NCBI GenBank assembly: GCA_027483665.1
Contig: JAIXUC010000020.1
Coordinates: 132,719-184,631, forward strand
Length of the DNA stretch: 51,913 nt
Source: Comamonadaceae bacterium
Lineage (GTDB): Bacteria > Pseudomonadota > Gammaproteobacteria > Burkholderiales > Burkholderiaceae_C
Direction of reading: 5' to 3'
The notes beneath the pieces are model-generated. The model made no database searches, was not told the DNA's origin, and was given only the letters and a program-made list of their open reading frames with translations. Within the stretch, counting starts at the first letter, position 1. Each line of letters opens with the position of its first letter. The position numbers and the translations under genes were made by a program. Shown one piece after another: positions 16,856-28,032 of this stretch.

Positions 16856-19675
16856 CTATAAGTTGGGGGCCAGCAAGCGCTGCAAGGCGGTGGGGTCCAG
16901 CGCCCGGCGCACGGCCTGGTCTCGCAGCTGGTCTTCACCAATCTTGCCCACGCTGAAATAGGTGCTGTCGGGGTGGCTCAAATAGAAACCGCTCACTGAA
17001 GCCGCGGGGGTCATGGCCAAACTTTCCGTCAAGTCCATGCCGATGTCGGTCGCACCCAGCAGATCGAACATGTCTCGTTTGACGCTGTGGTCTGGGCAGG
17101 CCGGGTAGCCCGGTGCCGGGCGGATGCCTTGGTAGCGCTCGGCAATCAGGTCCTCGGGGCTCAGCGCCTCGGTGGCAGCGTAGCCCCAAAGATCGGTGCG
17201 CACGCGGTGGTGCAAGGCCTCGGCGAAGGCTTCTGCCAGCCGGTCTGCCAGGGCCTTGAGCATGATGGCCGAGTAGTCGTCATGGTCGTCGGTGAAGTAC
17301 TTTTCTTTTCGTTCCACGCCGATGCCGGTGGTCACCGCAAACAGCCCGATGTGGTCGGCCAAGCCCGTGTCGCGAGGGGCGATGAAGTCCGCCAAACAAC
17401 GGCTGGGCCGCATCTGGCCATCGACCGCCTGCTTCTCGGTTTGCTGGCGCAGGCCGTACCAGGTCATGGCGACTTGGCTGCGGTTGGCGTCGCTGTAGAT
17501 CTCGATGTCGTCGTCGCGCACGGTGTTGGCCGGCCAAAAACCCATCACCGCGTTGGCAGTGAGCCAGCGGCCGTCGATGAGTCGCTGCAGCATGCGTTTG
17601 CCGTCGGACAGCACGCGCGTGGCCTCTGCGCCCACGACCTCGTCTTTCAAGATTTGCGGAAACGGGCCGGCCAAGTCCCAGGTCTGGAAGAACGGGCCCC
17701 AGTCGATGTAGCGGGCCAACTCTGTCAAATCGAAATTGCGAAACACGCGCCGCCCGATGAACTTCGGTAGCGGCGGCCGGTAGTCGGCCCAGGCGACGCG
17801 CGTTTTGTTGGCCCGTGCTTGGCCCAGAGGCCACAACACCTGTGGCTTTTTGGCAGCGTGTTGCTCACGCACCTTTTGGTAGTCAGCCTCTACGTCGGCG
17901 ATGTAGCGCGCCGCTTGGTCCGACAACAAACCTTGCGCCACGCTCACGCTGCGCGAGGCATCGGGCACGTAGACCACCGGGCCTTCGTAATGCGGCGCGA
18001 TCTTCACCGCTGTGTGCACGCGGCTGGTCGTGGCACCACCAATCAGGAGCGGGATCTTGCGTAAGCGGAAGTGATCGTCCTTTTGCATTTCAGAGGCGAC
18101 CATCTGCATTTCTTCCAGGCTGGGGGTGATGAGGCCGGACAAGCCAATGATGTCTGCGCCCTCCACCTTGGCCCGCGCCAAGATCTCGTGGCAGGGCACC
18201 ATCACGCCCATGTTCACCACCTCGAAGTTGTTGCACTGCAAGACCACGGTGACGATGTTCTTGCCGATGTCGTGCACATCGCCTTTGACCGTGGCGATCA
18301 CGATCTTGCCCTTGGCCTTGACGTCTTCGCCAGCGGCGGCTTGCTGCTTTTTCTCTTCTTCGATGTAGGGAATCAGGTGCGCCACCGCTGCTTTCATGAC
18401 CCGCGCCGACTTCACCACCTGCGGCAAGAACATCTTGCCCGCACCAAACAAGTCGCCCACGATGTTCATGCCATCCATGAGCGGGCCTTCAATGACATGC
18501 AGCGGCCGACCGCCGATCGCCAACACCTCGCGGTATGCCTCTTCGGTGTCTTCGGTGATGAACTCGGTGATGCCGTGCACCAAAGCGTGGCTCAGGCGCT
18601 GCGCCACGGACACGGGCTGCTCCGCGGTGCCGCGCCAAGCGTTTTTGCTGCTGTCGTCACGCGCTGCGCCCTTGGCGTGCTCGGCAATCTCGATCAGCCG
18701 CTCACCCGCAGTGAGCGGCGCTTCACCCGGCTGCAGGCGTGGCTGGCGGTTCAGCACCACGTCTTCGACGCGCTCGCGCAAGCCTGGCTCGAGGTCGTCA
18801 TAGACGCCCACCATGCCGGCATTGACGATGCCCATGTCCATGCCCGCCTGGATGGCGTGGTAGAGAAACACGGTGTGGATGGCCTCGCGCACCGGGTCAT
18901 TGCCCCGGAAAGAAAAGCTGACGTTGGAGACACCGCCCGAAACCTTGGCACCGGCCAAGTTCTGCTTGATCCAGCGCGTGGCGTTGATGAAGTCGACCGC
19001 GTAGTTGTCGTGCTCTTCGATGCCTGTCGCGATGGCAAAGATGTTGGGGTCGAAGATGATGTCTTCGGGCGGGAAATCGACTTCATCGACCAAGATGCGG
19101 TAAGCGCGCTCGCAAATCTCGACCTTGCGCGCAAACGTGTCGGCCTGGCCTTTTTCATCGAAAGCCATCACCACAGCGGCAGCGCCGTAGCGGCGCACCA
19201 GCTTCGCTTGGCGTTTGAACTCTTCCACGCCCTCTTTCATGGAGATGGAGTTCACGATGCCCTTGCCCTGGATGCATCGCAAGCCCGCTTCAATCACGCT
19301 CCACTTGGAGCTGTCGATCATCACCGGCACACGCGCGATGTCGGGCTCGGAGGCCATGAGGTTGAGAAAACGCACCATGGCCGCTTGGCTGTCGAGCATG
19401 GCCTCGTCCATGTTGACGTCGATCACTTGAGCGCCGTTTTCCACCTGTTGGCGCGCCACGGCCAGCGCCTGCTCGAAGTCTCCGGCCAAGACCATGCGGG
19501 CAAAGGCCTTGGAGCCGGTGACGTTGGTGCGCTCGCCGATGTTCACGAACAAGGAACCCTGGCCGATGAGTACCGGCTCCAGTCCCGACAAACGCATGGG
19601 CTGCACGTCGGGCTGCTGGCCTGACACGGTGGCGCCAGTCGATCCGGCGTGCTCGGGGGAATGGGGCTGGTTCAT
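16856..19675 (-). CDS. metH: Cobalamin-dependent methionine synthase, C-terminal part (pterin, B12 and activation domains)
   Basis: 939 residues carrying everything of MetH except the homocysteine domain. The methyl-THF pterin-binding domain is at about 30-300 ([28 protein letters not shown]). The cap and B12-binding domains are at about 330-600, with the cobalt-ligand motif DVHDIGKN (His near residue 468) and [10 protein letters not shown]. The AdoMet-binding reactivation domain is at about 610-939, with [15 protein letters not shown]. It transfers methyl from methyl-THF through cobalamin to homocysteine bound by the separate subunit encoded immediately upstream (32 bp). Together the two products equal the single-chain enzyme's length. 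Confidence 0.95.
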   Translation of the reverse strand: MNQPHSPEHAGSTGATVSGQQPDVQPMRLSGLEPVLIGQGSLFVNIGERTNVTGSKAFARMVLAGDFEQALAVARQQVENGAQVIDVNMDEAMLDSQAAMVRFLNLMASEPDIARVPVMIDSSKWSVIEAGLRCIQGKGIVNSISMKEGVEEFKRQAKLVRRYGAAAVVMAFDEKGQADTFARKVEICERAYRILVDEVDFPPEDIIFDPNIFAIATGIEEHDNYAVDFINATRWIKQNLAGAKVSGGVSNVSFSFRGNDPVREAIHTVFLYHAIQAGMDMGIVNAGMVGVYDDLEPGLRERVEDVVLNRQPRLQPGEAPLTAGERLIEIAEHAKGAARDDSSKNAWRGTAEQPVSVAQRLSHALVHGITEFITEDTEEAYREVLAIGGRPLHVIEGPLMDGMNIVGDLFGAGKMFLPQVVKSARVMKAAVAHLIPYIEEEKKQQAAAGEDVKAKGKIVIATVKGDVHDIGKNIVTVVLQCNNFEVVNMGVMVPCHEILARAKVEGADIIGLSGLITPSLEEMQMVASEMQKDDHFRLRKIPLLIGGATTSRVHTAVKIAPHYEGPVVYVPDASRSVSVAQGLLSDQAARYIADVEADYQKVREQHAAKKPQVLWPLGQARANKTRVAWADYRPPLPKFIGRRVFRNFDLTELARYIDWGPFFQTWDLAGPFPQILKDEVVGAEATRVLSDGKRMLQRLIDGRWLTANAVMGFWPANTVRDDDIEIYSDANRSQVAMTWYGLRQQTEKQAVDGQMRPSRCLADFIAPRDTGLADHIGLFAVTTGIGVERKEKYFTDDHDDYSAIMLKALADRLAEAFAEALHHRVRTDLWGYAATEALSPEDLIAERYQGIRPAPGYPACPDHSVKRDMFDLLGATDIGMDLTESLAMTPAASVSGFYLSHPDSTYFSVGKIGEDQLRDQAVRRALDPTALQRLLAPNL

Positions 19676-19707
19676 GGTGGGCGCGGGTTCGGTTGGTTTG
19701 GGCGTGC

Positions 19708-20766
19708 TCAGGCGGCCGTATCGACCGCCTCTGGATAGAACACGCCACGGCCAACGCGCCGGGCGGCCAAGGGCACGGTGGCGTCGTGGATGGCAGCAAT
19801 GTGTTCTGGCGTGGTGCCGCAGCAGCCCCCGACGATGTTCACCAAGCCTTCCTGGGCAAATTCGCGCAGCAAGCGCGAGGTGACGTCGGGCGTTTCATCG
19901 AAACCGGTCTCGCTCATGGGGTTGGGCAGGCCCGCGTTGGGATAGCAGCTGATGAAGGTGTCGCCGGCGGCCCGGTGCAGCTCTTGGATATAGGGCCGCA
20001 TGAGCGCAGCGCCCAAGGCGCAGTTCAAACCCACGGCCAGCGGTTGCGCGTGGCGCACGCTGTGCCAAAAGGCGGTCACGGTCTGGCCACTCAAGATGCG
20101 CCCGGAGGCGTCGGTCACGGTGCCGCTGATGATGAGCGGCAAGCGCTCACCGCTGGCCTCGAACACCTCGTCGATGGCAAACAGGGCGGCGCGGGCGTTC
20201 AGCGTGTCGAAGATGGTCTCGACCAAGAGCACATCGGCCCCGCCTTCCATGAGCGCCTCGACTTGCTCGCGATAAGCCAGCCGCAGCGCTTCGAAGTCGA
20301 CATTGCGCGCGCCGGGGTCGTTCACGTCGGGGCTGATGCTGGCGGTGCGCGGGGTCGGGCCTAAAGCGCCCACCACGAAGTGCGGCTTGGCGGGGGTGCT
20401 GTGTCGGTCACAAGCGGCGCGGGCAATGCGGGCCGAGGCCAGATTCATTTCCCGGGCCAAGTGGCCCATGTCGTAATCGTCTTGGGCAATGCTGGTGGCG
20501 CCGAAGGTGTTGGTCTCGATCAGGTCGGCACCCGCTGCGAGGTAGCCGTCGTGGATGTCGCCAATGATCTGCGGCTGAGTCAGGCTGAGCAGTTCGTTGT
20601 TGCCTTTGACGTCGCGGTGAAAGTCGGCGAAGCGCTCGCCCCGGTACTGAGCCTCGGACAGCTTGAAGCGTTGAATCATGGTGCCCATGGCGCCGTCGAG
20701 CACAGCGATGCGATGCGCCAGGATGTCTGGCAAGGCTTGGCCTCGGGTGTAGGCAATGGGCTTCAT
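19708..20766 (-). CDS. metH: Methionine synthase homocysteine-binding subunit (split MetH N-terminus)
   Basis: 352 residues forming the (beta/alpha)8 homocysteine S-methyltransferase domain. It opens with [16 protein letters not shown], and zinc is held by Cys in VGLNCALG and the pair in [16 protein letters not shown] 20766 ([10 protein letters not shown]) is preferred to an in-frame start at 20814 that would overlap the divergent rhodanese gene. The stop codon and a 31-bp gap before the next start show the split is real rather than a frameshift. Split MetH genes are known in Burkholderiales. Only 47-56 bp separate it from the divergent rhodanese gene, so there is no room for a B12 or SAH riboswitch. 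Confidence 0.94.
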   Translation of the reverse strand: MKPIAYTRGQALPDILAHRIAVLDGAMGTMIQRFKLSEAQYRGERFADFHRDVKGNNELLSLTQPQIIGDIHDGYLAAGADLIETNTFGATSIAQDDYDMGHLAREMNLASARIARAACDRHSTPAKPHFVVGALGPTPRTASISPDVNDPGARNVDFEALRLAYREQVEALMEGGADVLLVETIFDTLNARAALFAIDEVFEASGERLPLIISGTVTDASGRILSGQTVTAFWHSVRHAQPLAVGLNCALGAALMRPYIQELHRAAGDTFISCYPNAGLPNPMSETGFDETPDVTSRLLREFAQEGLVNIVGGCCGTTPEHIAAIHDATVPLAARRVGRGVFYPEAVDTAA

Positions 20767-20822
20767 GGGTCGGTTTTTTGCAGGGTGGTCGATTGTAGAA
20801 ACGGGTAGCGACAATGCTGCCC

Positions 20823-21230
20823 ATGAAGAATTTGAGCCCTACGCAAGCTTGGCAACTCATCCAGTCCCCCAAGCCACCGCCCGCTTTGGCGCCGCTGTTG
20901 CTGGACGTTCGCATGGAAATCGAGTCCATGTACGTCGGGCGTCCGCCCGGTTCGGTCAACGTGCCATGGTACGAATACCCCGAGTTGACGCCTCAGCCCG
21001 AAGCCTTTGTCGAGCAAGTCAAGCGCGAGGCTGGGTCCTTGGAGCGTCCGCTCATCCTGATTTGCCGCAGCGGTATCCGGTCTCTTGACGCGGGGCTAGC
21101 GCTCGAAGCCGCAGGCTTCACCGACGTGGCCCACGTGGATACGGGGTTTGAAGGCGAGCTGGACGCGCAGTTCCATCGCTCCAAGTTAAGCGGTTGGCGT
21201 TTTGAAGGTTTGCCTTGGGAGCAACTATGA
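20823..21230 (+). CDS. Rhodanese-like sulfurtransferase
   Basis: Single rhodanese domain, 135 residues from ATG 20823 ([10 protein letters not shown]); ATG 20814 is an alternative three codons earlier. The active-site loop CRSGIRS (Cys near residue 80) is complete, with the LLLDVR motif at the N-terminus and [14 protein letters not shown] in the middle. Such proteins carry a persulfide for sulfur transfer or cyanide detoxification. It is divergent from metH and upstream of recQ on the same strand. The partner is unknown. Confidence 0.88.
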   Translation: MKNLSPTQAWQLIQSPKPPPALAPLLLDVRMEIESMYVGRPPGSVNVPWYEYPELTPQPEAFVEQVKREAGSLERPLILICRSGIRSLDAGLALEAAGFTDVAHVDTGFEGELDAQFHRSKLSGWRFEGLPWEQL

Positions 21231-21255
21231 GGCGGTGCCATTGAGCGAAAGCAGC

Positions 21256-23244
21256 ATGGCTGGTGCGGCGGAGGTGACGCAGACTGAGGGCACCAACTCG
21301 GCACAGGACGCTTTGAAGGAAGCCATCTCGGCGTCTGCCTTGGGCGTGCTGCGCGAGGTGTTTGGCTACCCGCACTTTCGCGGGCTGCAGCAAGACGTGG
21401 TCGAGCACGTGAGCGGTGGCGGTGACGCGCTGGTGCTCATGCCTACAGGCGGCGGCAAATCGCTGTGCTACCAGGTGCCAGCCATCGTGCGCCAGAACGC
21501 GGGCTTAGGCACCACCGTGGTGGTGTCGCCGCTGATCGCACTCATGCACGACCAGGTGGGGGCCTTGCGAGAAGCCGGTGTGTCAGCGGATTTCCTCAAC
21601 TCCACGCTGGACAGCGCGCAAACGCAGGCGGTCGAGGCTGCGCTTCGTCGCGGCGAGGTCACGCTGCTCTACGTGGCCCCCGAGCGCTTGCTCACACCGC
21701 GATTGCTGGCCTTGCTCGATTTCTTGCATGAACGCGGCGAGTTGGCGCTGTTTGCCATTGACGAGGCGCATTGCGTGAGCCAGTGGGGCCACGACTTTCG
21801 CCCCGAGTACAGGGGCTTGGCCGAGCTCATCGGGCGCTACTCGGGCGTGCCGCGCGTGGCGCTCACGGCCACGGCCGATGCGCTGACGCGCGAGGACATC
21901 GTCGAGCGTTTGGGGCTGGAGCAAGCGCGACGCTTCGTGGCGAGCTTCGATCGGCCCAACATCCACTACACCATCGTCGAGAAGAACGACCCGACTCGGC
22001 AGTTGCTGCGCTTCATCACGCAGGAGCACGCGGGCGAGTCGGGCATCGTCTATGCGCAATCACGCCGCCGCGTGGACGAGCTGGCCGAAACCTTGCGCGC
22101 GCACGGCCTGCCGGCGTTGGCATACCACGCGGGCATGGACGCCAGCCAGCGCCAAAAGCACCAAGATCGTTTTTTGCGCGAAGAAGGTCTGGTGATGGTG
22201 GCGACCATCGCTTTCGGCATGGGCATCGACAAGCCCGACGTTCGCTTTGTGGCGCACATCGACGCGCCGAAAAACATCGAGGGCTATTACCAAGAAACCG
22301 GGCGCGCTGGGCGAGATGGCGCACCGGCCCACGCCTGGATGGCCTACGGCCTGCAAGACGTGGTGCAGCAGCGCCGCATGATCGACGACAGCCCGGCGCA
22401 AGACGCCTTTAAGCAAGTGTTGCGCGACAAGCTCGACGCGCTGTTGGCGCTGGCCGAGACCATGGGCTGCCGCCGCGTGCGCCTGTTGCAGTACTTCGGC
22501 GAAACACCGCCGGGCGGGCCGGCCTGGCGCTGTGGCCACTGCGACAACTGCACCGACCCGCCCGTGCCTTGGGACGCCAGCGAGGCCGCGCGCAAGCTCA
22601 TCAGCTGCATGTTGCGCGTGCACCAAGCCAGCGGCTTGGCTTTTGGCGCTGGCCACCTGATCGATATCTTGCGCGGCCAAGCGGGGCCCAAGGTGTTGCA
22701 GCACGGGCACGAGCGTCTGAGCACCTTTGGAATTGGTGCCGACCTGAGCGAGGTGCAGTGGCGCAGCGTGCTGCGCCAGCTGGTCGCGATCGACGCGGTG
22801 CAGGTGAGCCCTGGCGAGTTCCGCACGCTGGAGCCGGGCCCGGCAGCGCGTGCCGTGCTGCGCGGCGAGACTTCGGTGGTGCTGCGGGCCGCGCAAGCTG
22901 CGCCAGCAGGGCATCAACCGGGGGCGCGAGGCGGTCGCAGCGCCCGCGGCAGGCCCGGTACGCGTGCGCCGCAAGCCGGGAAGCCCGAAGACTTGGCGCT
23001 GGATGCAGAAGCCCAGGTTCGCTTGGCAGCCCTGAAGCACTGGCGCGCCGAGGTGGCGCGCGCACACCAGTTGCCGGCGTTTGTCATCTTCCACGACAGC
23101 ACCCTTCGGGCCCTGGCTGCGCAGGCACCACAGCATCTGGAGGGGCTGAGCAGCATCAGCGGCATTGGCCAACGCAAGCTCGATGCCTACGGGCCGGACT
23201 TGCTGGCCGTGATGGCAGGTCGCGCGCCCGAGGGCTCGGCGTGA
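21256..23244 (+). CDS. recQ: ATP-dependent DNA helicase RecQ
   Basis: 3'-5' helicase of recombination and fork repair. 662 residues. Walker [14 protein letters not shown] is near residue 63. Walker B and the aromatic-rich loop are near residue 168 ([18 protein letters not shown]). Motif VI is ETGRAGRDG. The zinc-binding RecQ-C cysteines (Cys in MGCRRVR, then WRCGHCDNC) are near 405-433. The winged helix follows, with an HRDC domain at about 590-660. A basic Gly/Arg-rich linker (about 555-585) separates RQC from HRDC. ATG 21256 was taken, but TTG 21241 has a better-placed GAGG (8-base gap) and could be the true start. The stop overlaps the next start (GTGA). Confidence 0.95.
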   Translation: MAGAAEVTQTEGTNSAQDALKEAISASALGVLREVFGYPHFRGLQQDVVEHVSGGGDALVLMPTGGGKSLCYQVPAIVRQNAGLGTTVVVSPLIALMHDQVGALREAGVSADFLNSTLDSAQTQAVEAALRRGEVTLLYVAPERLLTPRLLALLDFLHERGELALFAIDEAHCVSQWGHDFRPEYRGLAELIGRYSGVPRVALTATADALTREDIVERLGLEQARRFVASFDRPNIHYTIVEKNDPTRQLLRFITQEHAGESGIVYAQSRRRVDELAETLRAHGLPALAYHAGMDASQRQKHQDRFLREEGLVMVATIAFGMGIDKPDVRFVAHIDAPKNIEGYYQETGRAGRDGAPAHAWMAYGLQDVVQQRRMIDDSPAQDAFKQVLRDKLDALLALAETMGCRRVRLLQYFGETPPGGPAWRCGHCDNCTDPPVPWDASEAARKLISCMLRVHQASGLAFGAGHLIDILRGQAGPKVLQHGHERLSTFGIGADLSEVQWRSVLRQLVAIDAVQVSPGEFRTLEPGPAARAVLRGETSVVLRAAQAAPAGHQPGARGGRSARGRPGTRAPQAGKPEDLALDAEAQVRLAALKHWRAEVARAHQLPAFVIFHDSTLRALAAQAPQHLEGLSSISGIGQRKLDAYGPDLLAVMAGRAPEGSA

Positions 23245-24194
23245 GCTTCCTCGGCCAGTGCAAGGTCCGGCACCGGGTTCGACCGGGCTTCGAACTTGCC
23301 CGAAGAAAGGCTTCAAGGGGTGCAGTGCTGCTGTGGCCGCTGCCCGCTTTGCTGGTTTGGGGCTGCGGCTGGGCGCTGCTGCTGCTGCTGCTGCGCGCAG
23401 GCTGGTCGGTGGCGGCGGCGGCAGGTGTGGGCATGGTGCTGGTGTCGGTGCTGTCGTTCATGGGCGACAGCCCCTGGCGACGCCGCTTCATCATGCTGGG
23501 CTTTCCGTTGTCGGTGGGCGTGGCGGTGTGGTCAGCCGGGGACGCTGCGTGGGTGCAGTCTGGGGTCACACTCAGCGCTGGGGGCGATGCCGGTTTTGAC
23601 GCGGGCGCGTGGTGGTGGCTGCTGGGTGCTGGCGTTTTGGCCGTTGTCTACCCGGTGCGGCGATGGCAGGACGCGCCTTGGTATCCCACGCCCGCGGGTG
23701 CGCTGTCGGGCCTGCCGGCACACGTGAGGTGGACGCCAGATGACGCGCCCGTGCTGGACGCTGGCTGCGGCACGGGTGCGGGGCTGCGCGCCCTTCGCCA
23801 GGCTTTCCCCCAGGCCTCATTGCAGGGTGTGGAGTGGAGCTGGCCCCTGGTGCTGCTGTGCCGGTGGCGCTGCCCCTTCGCGCAGGTGCGCCAAGGCGAC
23901 TTTTGGCGTGAAGACTGGTCGCCCTTCGGCTTGGTCTACTTGTTTGCCCGGCCCGAGAGCATGGCCCGCGCCGCTGCCAAAGCCACCACCGAGATGCGCC
24001 CTGGCACCTGGCTGGTCAGCCTCGATTTCGAGGCCACCGAATGGCAAGCCCAGCACCAACTGCTCACCGAGGACGGCCGGTCTTTATGGCTCTATGCCAT
24101 GCCCATGGTGAGCAAAGAGCAGGCGGGCGCAGATGGAACCGGCGCTTCAGGCCCTGAACAAGATCAGCTCCATCAACGTCCCATCACACCATGA
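23241..24194 (+). CDS. Membrane-anchored class I SAM-dependent methyltransferase-like protein
   Basis: 317 residues from GTG 23241, whose start overlaps the recQ stop. The first half contains about four hydrophobic helices ([51 protein letters not shown]) plus another near residue 130. The second half is a Rossmann fold with SAM motif [14 protein letters not shown] near residue 171 and acidic motif [10 protein letters not shown]. The substrate is unknown; the membrane anchor suggests a lipid, quinone or membrane-protein target. It is coupled on both sides (recQ stop GTGA, ilvA start ATGA), so it is probably made as part of a recQ-MTase-ilvA operon. Confidence 0.75.
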   Translation: MSFLGQCKVRHRVRPGFELARRKASRGAVLLWPLPALLVWGCGWALLLLLLRAGWSVAAAAGVGMVLVSVLSFMGDSPWRRRFIMLGFPLSVGVAVWSAGDAAWVQSGVTLSAGGDAGFDAGAWWWLLGAGVLAVVYPVRRWQDAPWYPTPAGALSGLPAHVRWTPDDAPVLDAGCGTGAGLRALRQAFPQASLQGVEWSWPLVLLCRWRCPFAQVRQGDFWREDWSPFGLVYLFARPESMARAAAKATTEMRPGTWLVSLDFEATEWQAQHQLLTEDGRSLWLYAMPMVSKEQAGADGTGASGPEQDQLHQRPITP

Positions 24195-25390
24195 TCCAAC
24201 TGCAAGACATCCAAGATGCGGCACAGCGCCTGAGCGGCCAAGTGCAAGACACACCCTGCCTGGGCTCGCGCACCTTGTCCGACATCACGGGCGCTGAAGT
24301 GTTTCTGAAGTTCGAGAACCTGCAGTTCACGGCCTCTTTCAAGGAGCGCGGTGCCTGCAACCGCCTCAGCTTGCTGTGCACTGGTGGCCAAAGGCCCCAA
24401 GGCGTGGTCGCCATGAGTGCCGGCAACCACGCTCAGGGCGTGGCCTACCACGCGCAGCGCCTGGGGCTGCGGGCGGTGATCGTCATGCCGCGCTTCACGC
24501 CGGGCGTGAAGGTGGAGCGCACGCGGGGTTTTGGTGCCGAGGTGGTCTTGCACGGCGACAGCCTGGACGAGGCCCGGGCCCACGCACAAACCTTGGCCGA
24601 GCAGGGTCTGACGCTGGTCCACCCCTACGACGACGAAGCCGTGATGGCCGGGCAAGGCACTGTGGCGCTGGAGATGCTGCGCGCGCAACCCAGCATCGAC
24701 ACCCTGGTGGTGGCGGTCGGGGGCGGTGGGCTGATTGCCGGCATGGCCACTGCAGCGCGCGCGCTGCGCCCGGACATCCGCATCGTCGGCGTGCAGACCT
24801 CGCGCTTTCCAGCCATGTTCAACAGCATCAAAGGCACGCAGCACCCGCAGGGCGCCAGCACCATTGCAGAGGGCATTGCCGTGGGCAGCCCCGGTGTGTT
24901 CACGCGCGAAGTCATCGCCCAGCGCGTGGACGACCTGTTGCTGGTGGACGAGGGCGACATCGAACAGGCGGTATTGATGCTGCTGGAGGTGGAAAAGACC
25001 GTCGTGGAGGGCGCAGGGGCCGCGGGTCTGGCGGCCCTGCTGCGCCACCCGGAGCAGTTTCAGGGTCGGCGCGTCGGCCTGGTGCTTTGCGGCGGCAACA
25101 TCGACCCGCTGCTGATGGCCTCCATCATCCAGCGCGGCATGGTGCGCGCCGGGCGTCTGGCACGGGTGCGCGTGAGTGCGCGCGACGTGCCTGGCTCGCT
25201 GGCGCACATCACCGCGCTGGTAGCCGAAGCGGGCGCCAACATTGACGAGGTGCACCATCAACGGGCCTTCACGGTGCTGTCGGCGCAAAACGTCGAGATC
25301 GAACTGGTGGTGCAAACCCGCGGCCCGGCCCATGTGCAAGACCTGCTGGCGCGGTTGCGCTCGGCTGGCATGGAAGCCGCGCTGGTGTAG
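24191..25390 (+). CDS. ilvA: Threonine ammonia-lyase (threonine dehydratase)
   Basis: PLP enzyme converting threonine to 2-oxobutyrate and ammonia, feeding isoleucine synthesis or threonine catabolism. 399 residues. The PLP lysine is Lys51 in TASFKERGA, the phosphate loop is VGGGGLIAGMA, and SAGNHAQGVAYHA is conserved. The C-terminus (about 325-399, RVRVSARDVPGSLAHI) is a single ACT domain, as in the shorter bacterial form rather than the long two-ACT E. coli IlvA, so regulation by isoleucine cannot be assumed. It starts on the ATGA overlap with the methyltransferase gene. Confidence 0.93.
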   Translation: MIQLQDIQDAAQRLSGQVQDTPCLGSRTLSDITGAEVFLKFENLQFTASFKERGACNRLSLLCTGGQRPQGVVAMSAGNHAQGVAYHAQRLGLRAVIVMPRFTPGVKVERTRGFGAEVVLHGDSLDEARAHAQTLAEQGLTLVHPYDDEAVMAGQGTVALEMLRAQPSIDTLVVAVGGGGLIAGMATAARALRPDIRIVGVQTSRFPAMFNSIKGTQHPQGASTIAEGIAVGSPGVFTREVIAQRVDDLLLVDEGDIEQAVLMLLEVEKTVVEGAGAAGLAALLRHPEQFQGRRVGLVLCGGNIDPLLMASIIQRGMVRAGRLARVRVSARDVPGSLAHITALVAEAGANIDEVHHQRAFTVLSAQNVEIELVVQTRGPAHVQDLLARLRSAGMEAALV

Positions 25391-25458
25391 CGCCAGCCAG
25401 CTCCAAGGCTGTCGATCTGCCCGGCCTAGAATTTGGATTCCACCCAACAAGGCTCCCC

Positions 25459-25602
25459 ATGTCCGATCACCACACCCCAGACCACGCCGACGCCCCAGCT
25501 GACGAGGTGGAAAAAATCGTCCACTTGATGCCCATCGTCTTGCCCCTCGTGGGCGGCGTGCTGATGTTTCTGCTGGCCTTTATCGCGGTCTCGATGGCTT
25601 GA
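25459..25602 (+). CDS. 47-residue single-pass membrane protein (unannotated small ORF)
   Basis: ATG 25459 to TGA 25600-25602 encodes MSDHHTPDHADAPADEVEKI followed by one strong transmembrane helix of about 22 residues (residues 24-45, LMPIVLPLVGGVLMFLL region). The N-terminus is His/Asp/Glu-rich and should lie on one side of the membrane. An AAGG sits at a plausible position before the ATG. It lies 69 bp after ilvA. It has a clear soluble-then-helix design, but I recognise no family. Confidence 0.6.
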   Translation: MSDHHTPDHADAPADEVEKIVHLMPIVLPLVGGVLMFLLAFIAVSMA

Positions 25603-26006
25603 TCCGGCCAGCGGTCTCCAGCGCCCCTGAGTCGAGTTTGGCGGGTTTCAGCGAAGCCCAGCGCAGCCCCTGCGCATAAACCCATGCCTGAACCGCATAA
25701 CGTTTGGCCTTAACCGTTTGGTAACTTGGGGTACGGTTCATAGAATCTGCCGCCTGTCGCCCAGGTTCGTGAACCACCCCACACCGCCTGGCCCGCCCAC
25801 CCACCCGGTGGGGCCTTTCAAGGCAATGCACGGCAGAGCAGGGCAGAAACCGCCGAAAGGTGCCGCTGCAAGCAGTCTTCCCCGTTTTGTTCCTTGCGGT
25901 CAGCGCCGTAGCCCAGAGCACTGCCGGGCCTGTGAGCTGATGAGGCTACAGGCCTCGCCCACGCCCGGCGGTGTTGACCCCAAGAAATTCAACTTCAGGA
26001 GCGTTC
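25603..26006. other. pckG upstream region
   Basis: 404 bp without a supported gene. It holds a good sigma-70 promoter (25718-25746) and then a leader of about 250 nt to the pckG start. The leader is GC-rich and could fold, but I could not match it to a known riboswitch. Frames through it lack coding character. Confidence 0.6.
25718..25746 (+). promoter_or_regulatory. Sigma-70 promoter, probably of pckG
   Basis: -35 TTGGTA (25718-25723), a 17-base spacer, and -10 TAGAAT (25741-25746), matching consensus at 4/6 and 5/6 positions. The predicted start is near 25753. Confidence 0.6.
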
Positions 26007-27893
26007 ATGAACTCACCCGTGATGCAAGGTCTGAACTTGCAAGCCCCGCCCCAAGCACGCAACGCCCGGTTGCTGGCTTGGGTGGCCGACATGGTGGCGC
26101 TGTGCAAGCCAGACGACATCCATTGGTGCGACGGCAGTGAGTCCGAATACCAGCAGTTTTGCGAGCGTTTGGTCGAGAGCGGCACCTTCAAGCGCCTGAA
26201 CCCCGCGCTGCGGCCCAACTCCTTCCTGGCGCGGTCTGACCCGTCCGATGTGGCCCGCGTCGAAGACCGCACCTTCATTTGCAGCGAACACAAAGCAGAC
26301 GCCGGCCCGACCAACCATTGGGTGGCCCCAGCCGTCATGCGCGCCACCCTGCAGCCGCTGTTTGATGGCTGCATGCGCGGGCGCACGATGTACGTGGTGC
26401 CGTTCTCGATGGGCCCGCTCGGCTCGCCCATTGCGCACATTGGCGTGGAGCTCTCCGACAGCCCTTACGTGGCGGTGAACATGAAGATCATGACGCGCAT
26501 GGGCAGCGCCGTGCTCGACGTGCTGGGCACCGACGGCGACTTCGTGCCTTGCGTGCACACCGTGGGCGCACCCCTGCAGCCGGGGCAGCAAGACGTGGCC
26601 TGGCCCTGCAACAAAACCAAGTACATCGTTCACTACCCCGAGTCGCGCGAAATCTGGAGCTATGGCTCAGGCTACGGCGGTAACGCGCTGCTGGGCAAGA
26701 AGTGTTTTGCGCTGCGCATTGCCAGCACCATGGGGCGGGCAGAGGCAGCGCAAGGCAGTGCCGGCTGGTTGGCCGAGCACATGCTGATCTTGGGCGTGAC
26801 CAGCCCCGCAGGCAAGAAGTACCACATGGCAGCCGCTTTCCCCAGCGCTTGTGGCAAGACCAACTTCGCCATGCTCATTCCGCCACCAGCGCTGGCCGGG
26901 TGGACAGTCAGCACGATCGGTGACGACATCGCCTGGATCAAACCCGGCGCCGACGGACGGCTGTATGCCATCAACCCGGAGGCCGGCTACTTTGGCGTGG
27001 CACCCGGCACCAACACGCTGACCAACCCCAATTGCATGGCCAGCCTGACGCACGACGCCATCTTTACCAACGTGGCGCTCACCGACGACGGCGATGTGTG
27101 GTGGGAGGGCATGGGCCCCGCACCCGAGCACTGCATCGACTGGCAAGGCCGTGAATGGACGCCTGCCATTGCCCGCGATCAGGCAGAAGGTGGCAAGCCC
27201 CGCGCTGCAGCCCACCCCAACGCGCGCTTCACCGTGGCGGCCACCAACAACCCGGCGCTGGACGAGGCCTGGGACAGCCCGGCCGGTGTGCCCATCGACG
27301 CCTTTATTTTTGGCGGCAGGCGCAGCACCACCGTGCCACTGGTGACCGAGGCCAGAAACTGGGTGGAAGGCGTCTACGCAGCTGCCACCATGGGCTCCGA
27401 GACCACGGCTGCGGCAGCGGGGCAGCAGGGCGTGGTGCGCCGAGACCCATTTGCCATGCTGCCTTTCATGGGCTATCACATGGGCGACTATTTCCAGCAT
27501 TGGTTGGACTTGGGGGCCAGGCTGCAAGCCGGCGGCGCCGTGCTACCGCGCATCTTCACCACCAACTGGTTCCGCAAGGGCGCAGACGGCCAGTTCATTT
27601 GGCCCGGCTACGGTGAAAACATGCGCGTGCTGCAGTGGATGGTCGAGCGCATCGAAGGGCGTGCAAGGGGAAACGAGCATGTCACTGGCATCAGCCCCAG
27701 TTACGATGAAATCTGTTGGGACGGCCTCGATTTCAGCCGTGCGCAGTTCGAGCAGGTGATGGGCACCGATGCACCTTCGATGCAAGCTGAACTGGCACTG
27801 CATTCCGAGCTGTTTCACCAGCTAAAAGACCGCCTGCCGACAGTGCTCGAGGAGACAAAAACCGCGATGGAGGGCCGCTTGGCGGCTGCCTGA
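26007..27893 (+). CDS. pckG: Phosphoenolpyruvate carboxykinase (GTP)
   Basis: Converts oxaloacetate to PEP with GTP, the gluconeogenic entry from TCA intermediates. 628 residues, standard for the GTP form. Motifs are the P-loop with reactive Cys [11 protein letters not shown] (near residue 279), GDDIAWI, the guanine-binding region around [12 protein letters not shown], and a C-terminal catalytic lid region. ATG 26007 ([10 protein letters not shown]) follows an AGGAG ribosome site closely. It is monocistronic, with its own promoter and a strong terminator (27986-28020). Confidence 0.96.
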   Translation: MNSPVMQGLNLQAPPQARNARLLAWVADMVALCKPDDIHWCDGSESEYQQFCERLVESGTFKRLNPALRPNSFLARSDPSDVARVEDRTFICSEHKADAGPTNHWVAPAVMRATLQPLFDGCMRGRTMYVVPFSMGPLGSPIAHIGVELSDSPYVAVNMKIMTRMGSAVLDVLGTDGDFVPCVHTVGAPLQPGQQDVAWPCNKTKYIVHYPESREIWSYGSGYGGNALLGKKCFALRIASTMGRAEAAQGSAGWLAEHMLILGVTSPAGKKYHMAAAFPSACGKTNFAMLIPPPALAGWTVSTIGDDIAWIKPGADGRLYAINPEAGYFGVAPGTNTLTNPNCMASLTHDAIFTNVALTDDGDVWWEGMGPAPEHCIDWQGREWTPAIARDQAEGGKPRAAAHPNARFTVAATNNPALDEAWDSPAGVPIDAFIFGGRRSTTVPLVTEARNWVEGVYAAATMGSETTAAAAGQQGVVRRDPFAMLPFMGYHMGDYFQHWLDLGARLQAGGAVLPRIFTTNWFRKGADGQFIWPGYGENMRVLQWMVERIEGRARGNEHVTGISPSYDEICWDGLDFSRAQFEQVMGTDAPSMQAELALHSELFHQLKDRLPTVLEETKTAMEGRLAAA

Positions 27894-27985
27894 AGACGGT
27901 CCATCCGCTGCAAGGCCATCCACCAGGTTTGCAGCGGCGAGTTCACTCATCGGATTTGCCCCGCACCCGGGCGCAAACCCAGCAG

Positions 27986-28020
27986 CCGCCCCGGCCAAAA
28001 ACCGGGGCGGTTTCGTTTTT
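27986..28020 (+). terminator. Rho-independent terminator after pckG
   Basis: CCGCCCCGG (27986-27994), a 7-base loop, and CCGGGGCGG (28002-28010) form a perfect 9-bp stem, followed by TTTCGTTTTT. It lies only 13 bp before the next start codon, so it insulates the DMT gene from pckG transcription. Confidence 0.93.
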
Positions 28021-28032
28021 AGCGGCAAGCCC

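Noticed and set aside
18071-19624. 517-codon plus-strand frame opposite metH
   Set aside because: Shadow frame of a certain gene; composition dominated by His/Asp/Val/Leu with no family.
20767-20822. Cobalamin or SAH riboswitch upstream of metH
   Set aside because: Only about 50 bp separate the divergent genes, too short for either aptamer.
22060-23316. 418-codon minus-strand frame opposite recQ
   Set aside because: Shadow frame without domains; recQ on the other strand is complete.
25800-25950. Glycine riboswitch before pckG (CCGCCGAAAGGTGCCGC resembles the aptamer core)
   Set aside because: The required CUCUCAGG and second conserved segment are missing, and pckG is not a glycine gene.
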